In this document: positions 48,446-56,592 of the stretch, one piece after another
Layout: each line of letters starts with the position of its first letter
Position numbering within the stretch: the stretch's first letter is position 1
Assembly (NCBI RefSeq): GCF_003350505.1
Contig: NZ_QQAY01000002.1
Span: 492,276 to 556,275 of the forward strand
Origin: Falsibacillus pallidus
GTDB taxonomy: Bacteria; Bacillota; Bacilli; Bacillales; DSM-25281
Length of the DNA: 64,000 nt
Reading direction: 5' to 3'
Made by a program: the position numbers and the translations under genes
The notes under the pieces: generated by a model
The model's database searches: none
What the model saw: the letters and a program-made list of their open reading frames with translations, nothing else
What the model was told of the DNA's origin: nothing

Positions 48446-49252
48446 TTAAGAGAAGCTTGAAAAATGGTAGGCTGGCCAAGGGCCGGTTGCCTCAAGTCTC
48501 CATCCTTTTTCCTTTAGCGATTCTTCCTGAGATCTTATTATGTCTTGGAATCGATCAACAGAATTTGAATCAATCAGGAACACACTATTCCAAGCCATTT
48601 TCTCTTGGGTCCCTGTCATGTCCTTGCTCCAATTCTTCTTAACAGCAGCATGGACAGAGAATTCCATAAGTCTTGCATGAATGTTTTCACAGATTCTTGT
48701 TTTTTCAGCTTCAATCTCTTTTTCCACCAGCTGATCCAGCTTTCTTTTTTCGAAGAATTGTCTGCCAGGTGATAGTGAAGCTATTTCAGACCGTTTTTCT
48801 TCAATCTCCGAATGATGGAGGACCAGTTCATTTTTGAAAACATTATCGTCGCAATATATTTTTAAATTCCACTCTTCGTTTCCTTGAAGGACAGTGAAAG
48901 TATGTTTTAAAGACTCTTGTTTTTTTCTTATTTCATCTAGAAGATTCTCTTCATTTTTATAAATCGTGCAGAATTTCAAAGGAATAATTGTATAATTTTT
49001 ATAAAGGGCTAATATTGTTTCGTGATGATGAAAGGCTTTTTCTTGAAGCCATTCCATATCATTTTCCATTTTATCTTTTAAAGCTTCCTCAGAGTTGAAT
49101 TCAGCGTTCAAACCGCTTATGACCGCTGTTACCTCACCACAATCTATAGATTGGAGAGGCTCCCCCTCGAAACCTGGGATATTAGTCGATAACGGTTTCT
49201 CCTCCATCTCCAGATGTGGAACTAATCCGTATACATAAATTAAACGATCCAT
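48446..49252 (-). CDS. gvpL: gas vesicle protein GvpL (GvpL/F family)
   Basis: A 268-residue GvpL/GvpF-family protein. It has the N-terminal IYVYGLVPH strand, the HHETILALYKNYTIIPLKFCTIYKNEENL segment typical of the family, a helical middle and the C-terminal GPWPAYHFSSF motif. GvpF/L proteins act as chaperone-like assembly factors that bind GvpA. The ATG at 49252 has GAGGAG upstream; the ORF could begin 8 codons earlier. It overlaps or abuts gvpG. Confidence 0.93.
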   Translation of the reverse strand: MDRLIYVYGLVPHLEMEEKPLSTNIPGFEGEPLQSIDCGEVTAVISGLNAEFNSEEALKDKMENDMEWLQEKAFHHHETILALYKNYTIIPLKFCTIYKNEENLLDEIRKKQESLKHTFTVLQGNEEWNLKIYCDDNVFKNELVLHHSEIEEKRSEIASLSPGRQFFEKRKLDQLVEKEIEAEKTRICENIHARLMEFSVHAAVKKNWSKDMTGTQEKMAWNSVFLIDSNSVDRFQDIIRSQEESLKEKGWRLEATGPWPAYHFSSFS

Positions 49253-49272
49253 ACACACCCTCTCCTCTTGCC

Positions 49273-49521
49273 TCATTCAGTAAGTTTTTTCCATTCTTCC
49301 ATTTCTTTGCGCTTGGCTGCCTCGTATCTTATAAGCAATTCCTGTTCTTTCGCTTCGAATGCTTCTTCTGGGATTTCCCCCAGTTCAAACATCATCTGAA
49401 GCTGAATAAGTTTTTGCTGGATGGTTGGCAGGTCATTTAATTCCTTATCAGCTTCTTCTTTTATCTTCTCAGCGATTTTTATCACCAAATTGATAGGCGT
49501 TGAAACTAATTTGTGAATCAT
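49273..49521 (-). CDS. gvpG: gas vesicle protein GvpG
   Basis: An 82-residue helical protein: MIHKLVSTPINLVIKIAEKIKEEADKEL followed by an IQQKLIQLQMMFELGEIPEEAFEAKEQELLIRYEAAKR segment, which is the GvpG family pattern. The ATG overlaps the gvpF stop by 4 nt (ATGA). GvpG is a small assembly factor that interacts with GvpF/L. Confidence 0.92.
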   Translation of the reverse strand: MIHKLVSTPINLVIKIAEKIKEEADKELNDLPTIQQKLIQLQMMFELGEIPEEAFEAKEQELLIRYEAAKRKEMEEWKKLTE

Positions 49522-50291
49522 CCAGCTTCTTCTACCTTCAAACGGATATTTACGAAGTTGTATGCTGGCCAAGGTCCGCTATATTGAAAATCCAATTTAC
49601 CTTTCCATTTTTCATGAAGGTCATTTACTAATTGATCAAACTTGCCTTCATTTTCTTTATCAACGAGGAAAGAAGCATTTAACAGCATCTTTTCACCTGT
49701 TGGGTCATTGACCTTTGACGCATCTGCTTTTTCCGAGAGTGGAAGAAATAGGTCTTCTTTCATTCGCTGCTGCAATGAAGAAAATACTTCTTGTGCTGCA
49801 CCACCCAATTTGATGCGGTCATAGTAGCCTGCAGCTTTAGACTTTCCATTCACGGAAGCGGATATTTCGGAGATTTTCGTATTTTCTTTTACTATAGATT
49901 CAAGCCATTCCTTTTTCCCGATTACTTTTAATCCAAGTTCAACTTTCCCCCGGATTTCCGGGAAGAGCTTTTCAAACTGAGGATATAGTTTTTCCATCAA
50001 TGCCTGGACATCTTTTTTGGAATGAAAGACATTGCCAAAACTGATTGGAATGACAGCTTCCTTTTCCTCCATGATCATAGAAACGGCTTGTTGATGCATC
50101 ATAAGATTCTTCCTGTTCGGATGGTAGATTTTCATAGGTGCTTCACAGGCAGCTATCCCGGCATCTTTGTATTTGATTACAAAGATATCTCTTTCGACGC
50201 CCTCAATTTCTATCTTTCCGATAGGTGTTTCTTCCTCGGTTTGAAAAGCTCCGAAAATATAAATTCCCTTTTCTTCCTGTTGGCTGCTCAT
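49518..50291 (-). CDS. gvpF: gas vesicle protein GvpF (GvpL/F family)
   Basis: A 257-residue GvpF/GvpL-family protein with the pattern IYIFGAFQ at the N-terminus, the HQQAVSMIMEEKEAVIPISFGNVFHSKKDVQALM block and the C-terminal GPWPAYNFVNIRLKVEEAG. It binds monomeric GvpA and blocks premature aggregation. AGGAGTG precedes the ATG; the stop overlaps the gvpG start. Confidence 0.93.
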   Translation of the reverse strand: MSSQQEEKGIYIFGAFQTEEETPIGKIEIEGVERDIFVIKYKDAGIAACEAPMKIYHPNRKNLMMHQQAVSMIMEEKEAVIPISFGNVFHSKKDVQALMEKLYPQFEKLFPEIRGKVELGLKVIGKKEWLESIVKENTKISEISASVNGKSKAAGYYDRIKLGGAAQEVFSSLQQRMKEDLFLPLSEKADASKVNDPTGEKMLLNASFLVDKENEGKFDQLVNDLHEKWKGKLDFQYSGPWPAYNFVNIRLKVEEAG

Positions 50292-50303
50292 ACAAACACT
50301 CCT

Positions 50304-51209
50304 TTACTTGCTCAGATTCTTTAATTCCTTCATAATCCATTTTTCTGGTTCCGTTTCTCCAGATAGCCGTTTGATTGGAAATTCTAATACGTCAAGACAA
50401 AGACGTTGGAAATCTTGATGATCTCCATCGATCTCAATATCCTGCCGCTTAGCGAGTTCCGCTATCATCAGGGAGGCCCGAATACTCGGCCCCGTACCAT
50501 TTTCATTGGAACACTTTTCCCTTAACCGGGAGACCAGCCCCGTGATCATTTTAATTTCATCTTTTTCAAGCCCTGTTTTTTTCGCAATGATTATAGCTTC
50601 TCTATCTTCATTTAAATAGTTCATTTGAATGGTGATCATGCGGTCCAAGAGAGCATCTTGCGTTTTATAGACACCTGCATACTCCAGAGGATTGCTGGTG
50701 AAAATCATTCGAAAATCAGGATGGACCCGAATGAAAGGCTCAGTTTGTTTTGTACCGTATAAGGGAAGAATCCCTTCTTCAATGACCGATAGAAAAAGAT
50801 TATTGGCAGAAGGCTTTGATCTCGTAAATTCATCGTAAATGAGTGTCCATCCATTCTTCACTGCTTCCAATAGACGTCCATCTCTCCACGATTCAGTTAC
50901 ATGCTCTTCTTTCTTATACACACTCCGCACATATTGATCGACTACCTTTTTACTGGAATAGCCTGTAAAGTCGCCTATCATATCCTTGTTGTTCAGCTCA
51001 GGATTGCCATGGATGATCATGACGGGGCGTTTTCTCTTTTTGGCAAGGGCTAATGCGGTTGTGGTCTTTCCTGTTCCTGCTGGACCGGAAAAATGGACGG
51101 GATAACCTGCCCTTAAATATTCAAGGGTTCGGGATAATGTGTCTTCTGATACTTCATCTTGAACCATCGTTTTCCCATGGGCTTTTTCCCGATTTTGTAA
51201 GACCGTCAT
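50304..51209 (-). CDS. gvpN: gas vesicle AAA+ ATPase GvpN
   Basis: A 301-residue AAA+ ATPase of the MoxR-like GvpN family. Walker A GPAGTGKT is at residues 42-49, Walker B WTLIYDEF at about 121-128, sensor FRMIFTSNP and an arginine-rich LLDRMITIQM segment follow. It promotes vesicle growth from bicones to full length in other systems. GGAGAG precedes the ATG. Confidence 0.96.
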   Translation of the reverse strand: MTVLQNREKAHGKTMVQDEVSEDTLSRTLEYLRAGYPVHFSGPAGTGKTTTALALAKKRKRPVMIIHGNPELNNKDMIGDFTGYSSKKVVDQYVRSVYKKEEHVTESWRDGRLLEAVKNGWTLIYDEFTRSKPSANNLFLSVIEEGILPLYGTKQTEPFIRVHPDFRMIFTSNPLEYAGVYKTQDALLDRMITIQMNYLNEDREAIIIAKKTGLEKDEIKMITGLVSRLREKCSNENGTGPSIRASLMIAELAKRQDIEIDGDHQDFQRLCLDVLEFPIKRLSGETEPEKWIMKELKNLSK

Positions 51210-51246
51210 GCCATCAACTCTCCTCTGAACTTTCCACTTTTAACGT

Positions 51247-51504
51247 TTACCCTATTGCACTCCTATAACGGATATCTATCCGGTTGAAGGATGTAATCTC
51301 GCCTTTCTCATTAACAAGGACAGTATACATGCCAATCATTTCGTCCTTGGCGTATTTTTTCATATATTCCTTTTCTTCCACTACTTCGATGGTCACTTTC
51401 CATCCATCCTCCTCCAGTAAATCTACCGAAGTGATTTTGTGGGGAGGTGCGATATTTTCCTGGAAGAAATCAGATACAGTTTTCATAACCTTTTTAATTT
51501 CCAT
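51247..51504 (-). CDS. gvpR: gas vesicle protein GvpR (GvpO-like)
   Basis: An 85-residue GvpO-family protein: ITSVDLLEEDGWKVTIEVVEEKEYMKKYAKDEMIGMYTVLVNEKGEITSFNRIDIRYRS. In halophilic archaea GvpO affects expression of gas-vesicle genes; in Bacillus the homologue is called GvpR and its role is unclear. CGGAGG precedes the ATG. It lies between the structural gene and gvpN, as in P. megaterium. Confidence 0.88.
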   Translation of the reverse strand: MEIKKVMKTVSDFFQENIAPPHKITSVDLLEEDGWKVTIEVVEEKEYMKKYAKDEMIGMYTVLVNEKGEITSFNRIDIRYRSAIG

Positions 51505-51535
51505 AACTTCCTCCGCGGTTCCGACTTTACCTCAA

Positions 51536-51796
51536 TTAAATGCTAAATCCCGGTGATCCTTCATTGGATTGAGATCTAAGTCCATTCTCCTCGACATCAT
51601 CTGTAAGAAGACCAACGGCTTCTGCATATCGAAGCCAAGTGTCGACACTCGCGATGACTACCCTCGCTTCAATCGTTAGAATCTCAATTCCTACAACGGA
51701 TACTCGGGCAAATGCATCAATAACGATCCCTTTATCCAATATACGGTCAATAACTTCTGCTAAACTTGAACTATCAGTAGTTTTTTGTACGGCCAT
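51536..51796 (-). CDS. gvpB: gas vesicle major structural protein (GvpA/GvpB)
   Basis: An 86-residue wall protein. The ribbed-wall core [55 protein letters not shown] is intact, with the usual short hydrophilic C-terminus. It is the only full GvpA-type structural gene in the window: P. megaterium has gvpA before gvpP and gvpB here, whereas this cluster has only the one between gvpQ and gvpR. GGAGGAG precedes the ATG. Confidence 0.97.
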   Translation of the reverse strand: MAVQKTTDSSSLAEVIDRILDKGIVIDAFARVSVVGIEILTIEARVVIASVDTWLRYAEAVGLLTDDVEENGLRSQSNEGSPGFSI

Positions 51797-51823
51797 GATT
51801 CAATCTCCTCCTGTTTTTATAAT

Positions 51824-52315
51824 TTAGTTGCTATACATTTTGATGTCCGCTGAAGATTTAATATCTTTAGGACTTTTAATGTTCCTGGAACTTTTGATAT
51901 TTTGGATGCTTTTGATATTTTGAGAGCTTTTCACATCCTTTGGACCTTTAATCCCTCGATATCCTTTCCCTTTTTTTTCTGAGTTAGAGTCGGATATCTT
52001 AGACTGCAGCTCTTCCCCAGCCTCTCTTGCCTTTCCAAGCTTTTCCCTTGCAGTAAGGAGAGCATGCTGGATTTTTTCTTTAGCAGAGTCTGCCTTGTCA
52101 TGAACTTTCTCAGCGTTGTCATTTTTTGCTTTTTGCAATTTCTTGGAAGCATCATCAGCTTTAGACTGAATTTTGTCTTCCACATGTTCTGCAAAATGTT
52201 CCTTTGCTTCTTCTTTTATCTTCGTTTTCACATATTTCTTTACTGGAGCAGGCGATTTATTTAATATAAATTTCCCTGCCTTTAATGCAGCTTTCCCCAG
52301 TTTTCGTTTATTCAT
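51824..52315 (-). CDS. gvpQ: gas vesicle accessory protein GvpQ with hexapeptide-repeat tail
   Basis: A 163-residue, strongly basic protein. The N-terminal half is Lys/Ala-rich helix (KYVKTKIKEEAKEHFAEHVEDKIQSKADDASKKLQ). Residues 118-159 are seven tandem six-residue units ending in IK or VK (GYRGIK, GPKDVK, SSQNIK, SIQNIK, SSRNIK, SPKDIK, SSADIK). By position between gvpP and gvpB it is GvpQ; its function is not known. The ATG at 52315 is 7 nt after AAGGAG. Confidence 0.85.
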   Translation of the reverse strand: MNKRKLGKAALKAGKFILNKSPAPVKKYVKTKIKEEAKEHFAEHVEDKIQSKADDASKKLQKAKNDNAEKVHDKADSAKEKIQHALLTAREKLGKAREAGEELQSKISDSNSEKKGKGYRGIKGPKDVKSSQNIKSIQNIKSSRNIKSPKDIKSSADIKMYSN

Positions 52316-52365
52316 GGGCATGCTCCTTTCTGAAAAAGGCTGCCTGAATGATTAGTGCTTATTGG

Positions 52366-52842
52366 TTAGTTTTTCGCTTCCAACAGCTTTGTCAACTTTT
52401 CATCGATCTTGGAGAGGTAATCATTGATTTTTTTGTTCTCTTCTTTCAACTCATTATATTTTTCTTCATATTCCTGGTTGTCTGAAGACGATTCTTCAGG
52501 TGTTTTATTAGTTGATTCAACCTGATTATTCTTTTTAATGGAAAGCAAATTATTGAATGTTCCTTTTTCAACCGTTTTGCGTACCTGCATCACCGCTTGT
52601 TCTACCAGGATTTCATGTGCAGTTCTCTTTAATTCACTGCCTGCTGTCCTAACAATTTCTGATTTTCCCAGAGAGGAAATGATTTTTTTTCCTGTTCCCG
52701 GGCTGGACATCATTCCTAGTCCCGCTCCAACCATACTTCCTAATAAAACATAGCTTAGTGAGTTTGATGAGCTGTCCTCTGCGTTTTGTTTTTGTGATTG
52801 AACCGATGTTTCTTCTTTTTTGCTTTTTTGTTTATCTGCCAA
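52366..52842 (-). CDS. gvpP: gas vesicle accessory protein GvpP
   Basis: A 158-residue protein and first gene of the gas-vesicle operon. It has a hydrophobic glycine-rich segment at about residues 29-47 (LSYVLLGSMVGAGLGMMSSPGTGKK, similar to YtxH-type proteins and to GvpT), then helical regions and a C-terminal coiled coil (YEEKYNELKEENKKINDYLSKIDEKLTKLLEAKN). The start is a TTG at 52842 with AGGTGA upstream. GvpP is dispensable in reconstituted systems and its role is not settled. Confidence 0.86.
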   Translation of the reverse strand: MADKQKSKKEETSVQSQKQNAEDSSSNSLSYVLLGSMVGAGLGMMSSPGTGKKIISSLGKSEIVRTAGSELKRTAHEILVEQAVMQVRKTVEKGTFNNLLSIKKNNQVESTNKTPEESSSDNQEYEEKYNELKEENKKINDYLSKIDEKLTKLLEAKN

Positions 52843-52943
52843 TTTTCATCACCTGCTCTATAAGATTTTCTTGATTCCCTATTAAATTGAATTGGCCTAA
52901 GTTTAAATTTGGCCAACAAACTATTTGCGATGTTACTAGGGGT

Positions 52944-52968
52944 TTACCTCGATTTTTGACTCCTAAAC
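52944..52968 (-). promoter_or_regulatory. candidate sigma-B promoter of the gvp operon
   Basis: On the minus strand GTTTAG (52963-52968), 13-nt spacer, AGGTAA (52944-52949), close to the sigma-B pattern GTTTAA-N12/14-GGGTAW. The start site would be about 95 nt before gvpP. Confidence 0.5.
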
Positions 52969-53154
52969 ATTCGTTGGATAATACATGAAATTACTTCCCA
53001 TCATTTGCAAGACCTACTGAGGCGAATTGCTCCTTTGTAACAAAAAAAGCGTTGATTTTCATGACATCCTTCGTATCTGATCTATAGAAATAAGTCAAAA
53101 TTGACATTTTGATTACAAAGCCGGAGAAAATCGCTGCGATCATCATTTGCAAAA

Positions 53155-53188
53155 AAAAAGACACCCATATTGATATGAGTGTCTTTAG
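53155..53188 (-). terminator. terminator after cvfB
   Basis: AAAGACAC / GTGTCTTT stem around a CATAT/ATATG inner pairing, T run on the minus strand. Confidence 0.82.
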
Positions 53189-53216
53189 TTATTCCATATT
53201 TAATGCTGATTATTCT

Positions 53217-54074
53217 TTATTCTTTGATGTAGGTCCATCCTTCTTCCTGATAGACTTTTCCTTCCTTCATCAGTTTGCCGAGAGCCCGTTTGAAAGCAGC
53301 TTTGCTCATTTCAAACCGATATTGAATCTCTTCGGGGGCGCTTTTATCCCAATAAGGCATTTTTCCACTGCGCTGGATTAAGTATTGTAGGAGCTTCTCT
53401 GAATCATCCAGCATTTTTTCTTGTTTCCTAGGGAATAGCGATCCATTCAAAGTACCGTCTTCTTTGACGTCAATGACTCTTGCTGTCACTAATTCACCGA
53501 GCCTCGGCTCCTTTTCCCGTTCGCTTTCATGAATGAAACAGCGATATCCTTCTTCTGTCAGCAGGAACGATCCAACTTTCAATAAACGATAGATCCTTCC
53601 CTTAATATCCTGGTTCAAGATGGTCCGCGGCGCTTCCTTCACTAAATCCTGAATGATATTTTCAGTGGCAAGCTTCCCGTAGAGCCTTCCGTTTCGATCA
53701 GTTTTTAATGTGACATATAATAAATCACCTTCAACCGGCCAAATATCGTCGTATATCGGAAGATCATCCGCAGATATCAAAAGATCTTTTGATATCCCGA
53801 TGTCAACAAATGCACCAAACTCTTCATTAACTCCTACAACTTTACACCACTCATACACGCCCTCTTTGAGAACCGGGAGCTTCATGGTCGCTGTCATCCT
53901 GCCCAGCTTATCATGATATAAAAAAACTTCTACAGTTTGATTTAATTCAATTTCGCCTTGGATTTCGGAATTAGGAAGCAGCACATCTTCTGTTCCATTG
54001 GAAAGGAAATATCCGAAGGGGACTTCCCTTTCAACGTTCAGTGTCATAATCTTTCCAGCTTCTAAATAGTCTCT
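53217..54074 (-). CDS. cvfB: S1-domain RNA-binding regulator CvfB (YitL-like)
   Basis: A protein of about 285 residues made of S1-type OB folds and a C-terminal winged helix, as in CvfB/YitL. Visible units: GKIMTLNVEREVPFGYFLSNGTEDVLLP, VYEWCKVVGVNEEFGAFVDIGISKDLLIS, LLYVTLKTDRNGRLYGKLA and the C-terminal ALGKLMKEGKVYQEEGWTYIKE. CvfB binds RNA and affects virulence-factor expression in staphylococci. Start uncertain: the ATG at 54074 follows GAGG at 6 nt; an upstream GTG at 54116 is possible. Confidence 0.88.
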   Translation of the reverse strand, partial: RDYLEAGKIMTLNVEREVPFGYFLSNGTEDVLLPNSEIQGEIELNQTVEVFLYHDKLGRMTATMKLPVLKEGVYEWCKVVGVNEEFGAFVDIGISKDLLISADDLPIYDDIWPVEGDLLYVTLKTDRNGRLYGKLATENIIQDLVKEAPRTILNQDIKGRIYRLLKVGSFLLTEEGYRCFIHESEREKEPRLGELVTARVIDVKEDGTLNGSLFPRKQEKMLDDSEKLLQYLIQRSGKMPYWDKSAPEEIQYRFEMSKAAFKRALGKLMKEGKVYQEEGWTYIKE

Positions 54075-54161
54075 CATGTTATTCCTCATTTCTTGCACTT
54101 TTCTATAGTTATCCACTTTGACTAATCTATCACTTTTTAGTTGCGATGTATACAGAGGCCA

Positions 54162-55205
54162 TTATTTTACTTTGGCTATAATGCCGTTATGGACTTTGAT
54201 ATGACCATGGCGAATTATATCAAGTCCATTTTCATACATATACAATCCCATCTGCTCAACCGTCATTAATTCACGATACGTGTGATTCATGACATCGGCC
54301 ATGATTTCGTAGTAAAGTTTAGACTTCAACTGCGCCCTTGGTGTCGTCATGATGATGTACCCGCCCGGTTTTAAAAATTTCCTGTGCCATTCAAGGACTT
54401 CCGGCTTCAGCTCATCGGGAAAGTGCTCGAGCAGACCTACACTTAGTACGATATCAAATTCTTTGCCGTAACTCAGTTTACGGATATCATTTACCTCATA
54501 ATGAATGGTAAAGTCCGATTTATTATAGACTTTATTTCCCCCGGTTGCCGGATTGTATCCAAGAAACGGATAGCTTTCGGGAAACTCTTTAAATCTCGAA
54601 TCCCTGCAAAATTCATCATAGTCCACCATTACTACTTCCCCTTGGGGATACATGGCAGACAGCTGCATCGCCTCATATCCCTCGGCAGCCCCGAGGAATA
54701 ATATCCTTGGCTTCTGGAGATCCAGTCCTTCAAAAAGAGCCCTTTTGCCCCTCGGATCCCATATCCCATCTTCAATCCTATGGGCATAGTTCCATAAATG
54801 GATGCGCAGAACATTCCCAAGCGCTGATTTAATATCTCTCATTTGAAATTTGGCCAGTTTTGAGAAGAACTCCTTTTTCGATCTGCTCATTTCTGCTGGT
54901 ACATCTTTCACAAACCATTCATGAAAAGAGCGGTTGAACATTTCCCAAGAGGTATGAACAGGAAGTGCCTTACCATTTTTCTCTTCCCATTCAGTTTTTT
55001 CTTTCGAAAATGAGGTAACTTCAAACGGTTTGCCGATATCTTTCCATCTGAGTTCAGACCAATCTTTAACCGTATTCAATTTGACGAATTTATTGTATTC
55101 TTTTTCACTGAAATACCTTAGGTCTTCACGGTAGGAAGGGGTCAATACCGTATCCCATTCCATTTCTTCCATTGAAGGTCCTGCTGCACGTTTCTCCAGT
55201 TCCAT
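54162..55205 (-). CDS. class I SAM-dependent methyltransferase
   Basis: A 347-residue protein with an N-terminal alpha-helical domain of about 160 residues and a Rossmann methyltransferase domain (RILFLGAAEGYEAMQLSAMYPQGEVVMVDYD, FDIVLSVGLLEHFPDELKPEVLEWHRKFLKPGGYIIMTTP). The substrate is unknown; the helical N-terminal half has no family I recognise. The ATG at 55205 is chosen over the in-frame GTG three codons earlier. It lies 87 nt from cvfB in the same direction. Confidence 0.85.
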   Translation of the reverse strand: MELEKRAAGPSMEEMEWDTVLTPSYREDLRYFSEKEYNKFVKLNTVKDWSELRWKDIGKPFEVTSFSKEKTEWEEKNGKALPVHTSWEMFNRSFHEWFVKDVPAEMSRSKKEFFSKLAKFQMRDIKSALGNVLRIHLWNYAHRIEDGIWDPRGKRALFEGLDLQKPRILFLGAAEGYEAMQLSAMYPQGEVVMVDYDEFCRDSRFKEFPESYPFLGYNPATGGNKVYNKSDFTIHYEVNDIRKLSYGKEFDIVLSVGLLEHFPDELKPEVLEWHRKFLKPGGYIIMTTPRAQLKSKLYYEIMADVMNHTYRELMTVEQMGLYMYENGLDIIRHGHIKVHNGIIAKVK

Positions 55206-55295
55206 TCCATCCACTTCTTTCCCTTTTTCCTAACTATTTTCTCTATTAGATGTAAATATCCTTTTTTCTGGACATAATGGAAAGTGGTGATGGTG

Positions 55296-55505
55296 ATGAA
55301 AAAACAAATTATTTTCTTAGTCTTGGTTTATTGCAGTACAATATCTTTAATATTTTGCCTTGATTTGATTCAAAAGTATTCATTGCGCGAAATTCGCTAT
55401 AATTTCCTCAATGTTTTCTATACGCTTTCCATTGATGACTTTTTTTCTTTATTAATAGGATTCACTTTGCTGATCGCCTATGTTTGGATTATGAAGAAAA
55501 AATAG
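55296..55505 (+). CDS. small two-helix membrane protein next to the ger operon
   Basis: A 69-residue protein with two hydrophobic helices (FLVLVYCSTISLIFCLDLI and FFSLLIGFTLLIAYVWIM) and a short basic tail. An AAGTGGTGATGGTG stretch precedes the ATG. It is convergent with, and overlaps by 17 nt, the end of the germination permease gene. Small membrane proteins occur in some germinant-receptor operons (the D subunit), but this one is on the opposite strand, so a link is only a possibility. Confidence 0.55.
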   Translation: MKKQIIFLVLVYCSTISLIFCLDLIQKYSLREIRYNFLNVFYTLSIDDFFSLLIGFTLLIAYVWIMKKK

Positions 55506-56592
55506 CTTCTTTTTTCACCTTTTTCTTTATGATGATGACAGCCATCATTACCAAAGGCATGACAATTTGAAACGGGATATGGAGATAATACGGGACAATA
55601 TTGATTCCTTCTTCTATATGCTGCGGGAAATTTGCAGAGATGGCCATCGAGCAATAGGTCACTAATAATCCCAGCGGCACTATAATGAAGTTTTCCTTGA
55701 TTCCAAGTAATTGTTTGCTTGTTTCCACGGATGCAATAAAAAATATGCTTGTCTTAATAAACCCTAGGATTATTATCAATATCACGATTAGAGCATCTAC
55801 ACGCTGGATGAAATCTGAAATATTGATGACGGATACGGCAGTCAAGATGGGAAAATGAGTCCTCTCTACTGTTTTTGCTCCTAAAATGGAGACGTGGATG
55901 AAAGAAGTTGTCATCAACATAGCACCTGCAATAAAAGTTGCCGCAAGAAACTTTAGCAAGATTCCTTTTTTCTCTTCCACTTTTGAAAAAAATACAATAA
56001 TTACAATCAGCTCCCCGAATGGGAACGTAATAATCTTCGGATAGACCGTTTTAAGGACAGGCGCCCATCCGTCCTCCAACACTGGCAATTCATTTCCAAT
56101 ATCAATGACCCCTGAGACAATTTCAAAGATAATGCTGCCAAAAAAAGCTGTGATGATAATTAGAAATAAGTATTTTGAGATTTTAAATATCAAATCAATG
56201 GATTTGCATGAATAGTACATGATTGTCAGCATCATGATGAGTGCAAGCACTACCAAAGAAACATCCCCAAATGCAGCAATCTGCAATACCTCACTGAAAT
56301 CCCTTAATATCCTTGAAGTCATGTAGATAAAATAAACTATATAAAGAAACGTTATGAATTTCCCGCCAATTTTCCCGAAAGCATATTGGAAAATCTCAAA
56401 GAAATTCTGTCCTTTTTGCGCTGCATATACTAAATAGTAGACAAGCAGTAGAGGAAGGCTTGATAACATTCCAATGAATATGGCAAGCCATCCGTCTTTA
56501 AATGCGGTTCTTCCCACATCGAGCATCACAGCGCTCCCGACAAGAAAAAGAATGACTAATGCCATGAAATCACCATGTTTGATTTTAATCAT
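55489..56592 (-). CDS. spore germination permease subunit (GerAB/GerKB family)
   Basis: A 367-residue membrane protein with ten helices of the amino-acid permease-like GerAB family. It forms the ligand-binding/ion-conducting B subunit of a spore germinant receptor. The ATG at 56592 has CAGGAGG 7 nt upstream and lies 8 nt inside the end of the C-subunit gene. The last gene of an A-C-B ordered operon, as in gerK. Confidence 0.93.
   Translation of the reverse strand: MIKIKHGDFMALVILFLVGSAVMLDVGRTAFKDGWLAIFIGMLSSLPLLLVYYLVYAAQKGQNFFEIFQYAFGKIGGKFITFLYIVYFIYMTSRILRDFSEVLQIAAFGDVSLVVLALIMMLTIMYYSCKSIDLIFKISKYLFLIIITAFFGSIIFEIVSGVIDIGNELPVLEDGWAPVLKTVYPKIITFPFGELIVIIVFFSKVEEKKGILLKFLAATFIAGAMLMTTSFIHVSILGAKTVERTHFPILTAVSVINISDFIQRVDALIVILIIILGFIKTSIFFIASVETSKQLLGIKENFIIVPLGLLVTYCSMAISANFPQHIEEGINIVPYYLHIPFQIVMPLVMMAVIIIKKKVKKEAIFSS

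Larger units (their letters stand above)
52843..53216. other. upstream region of the gas-vesicle operon
   Basis: 374 bp without a convincing gene. It holds the candidate sigma-B promoter (52944-52968), an inverted repeat TTGGCC/GGCCAA (52892-52897 and 52911-52916) between that promoter and gvpP, and the terminator of the convergently read cvfB gene. A gvpA gene, found here in P. megaterium, is missing and I see no remnant of one. Confidence 0.6.

Noticed and set aside
52991-53062. 23-codon minus-strand ORF upstream of the gvp operon
   Set aside because: Ribosome site is close to the ATG and weak, the peptide is very short and nothing supports its expression.
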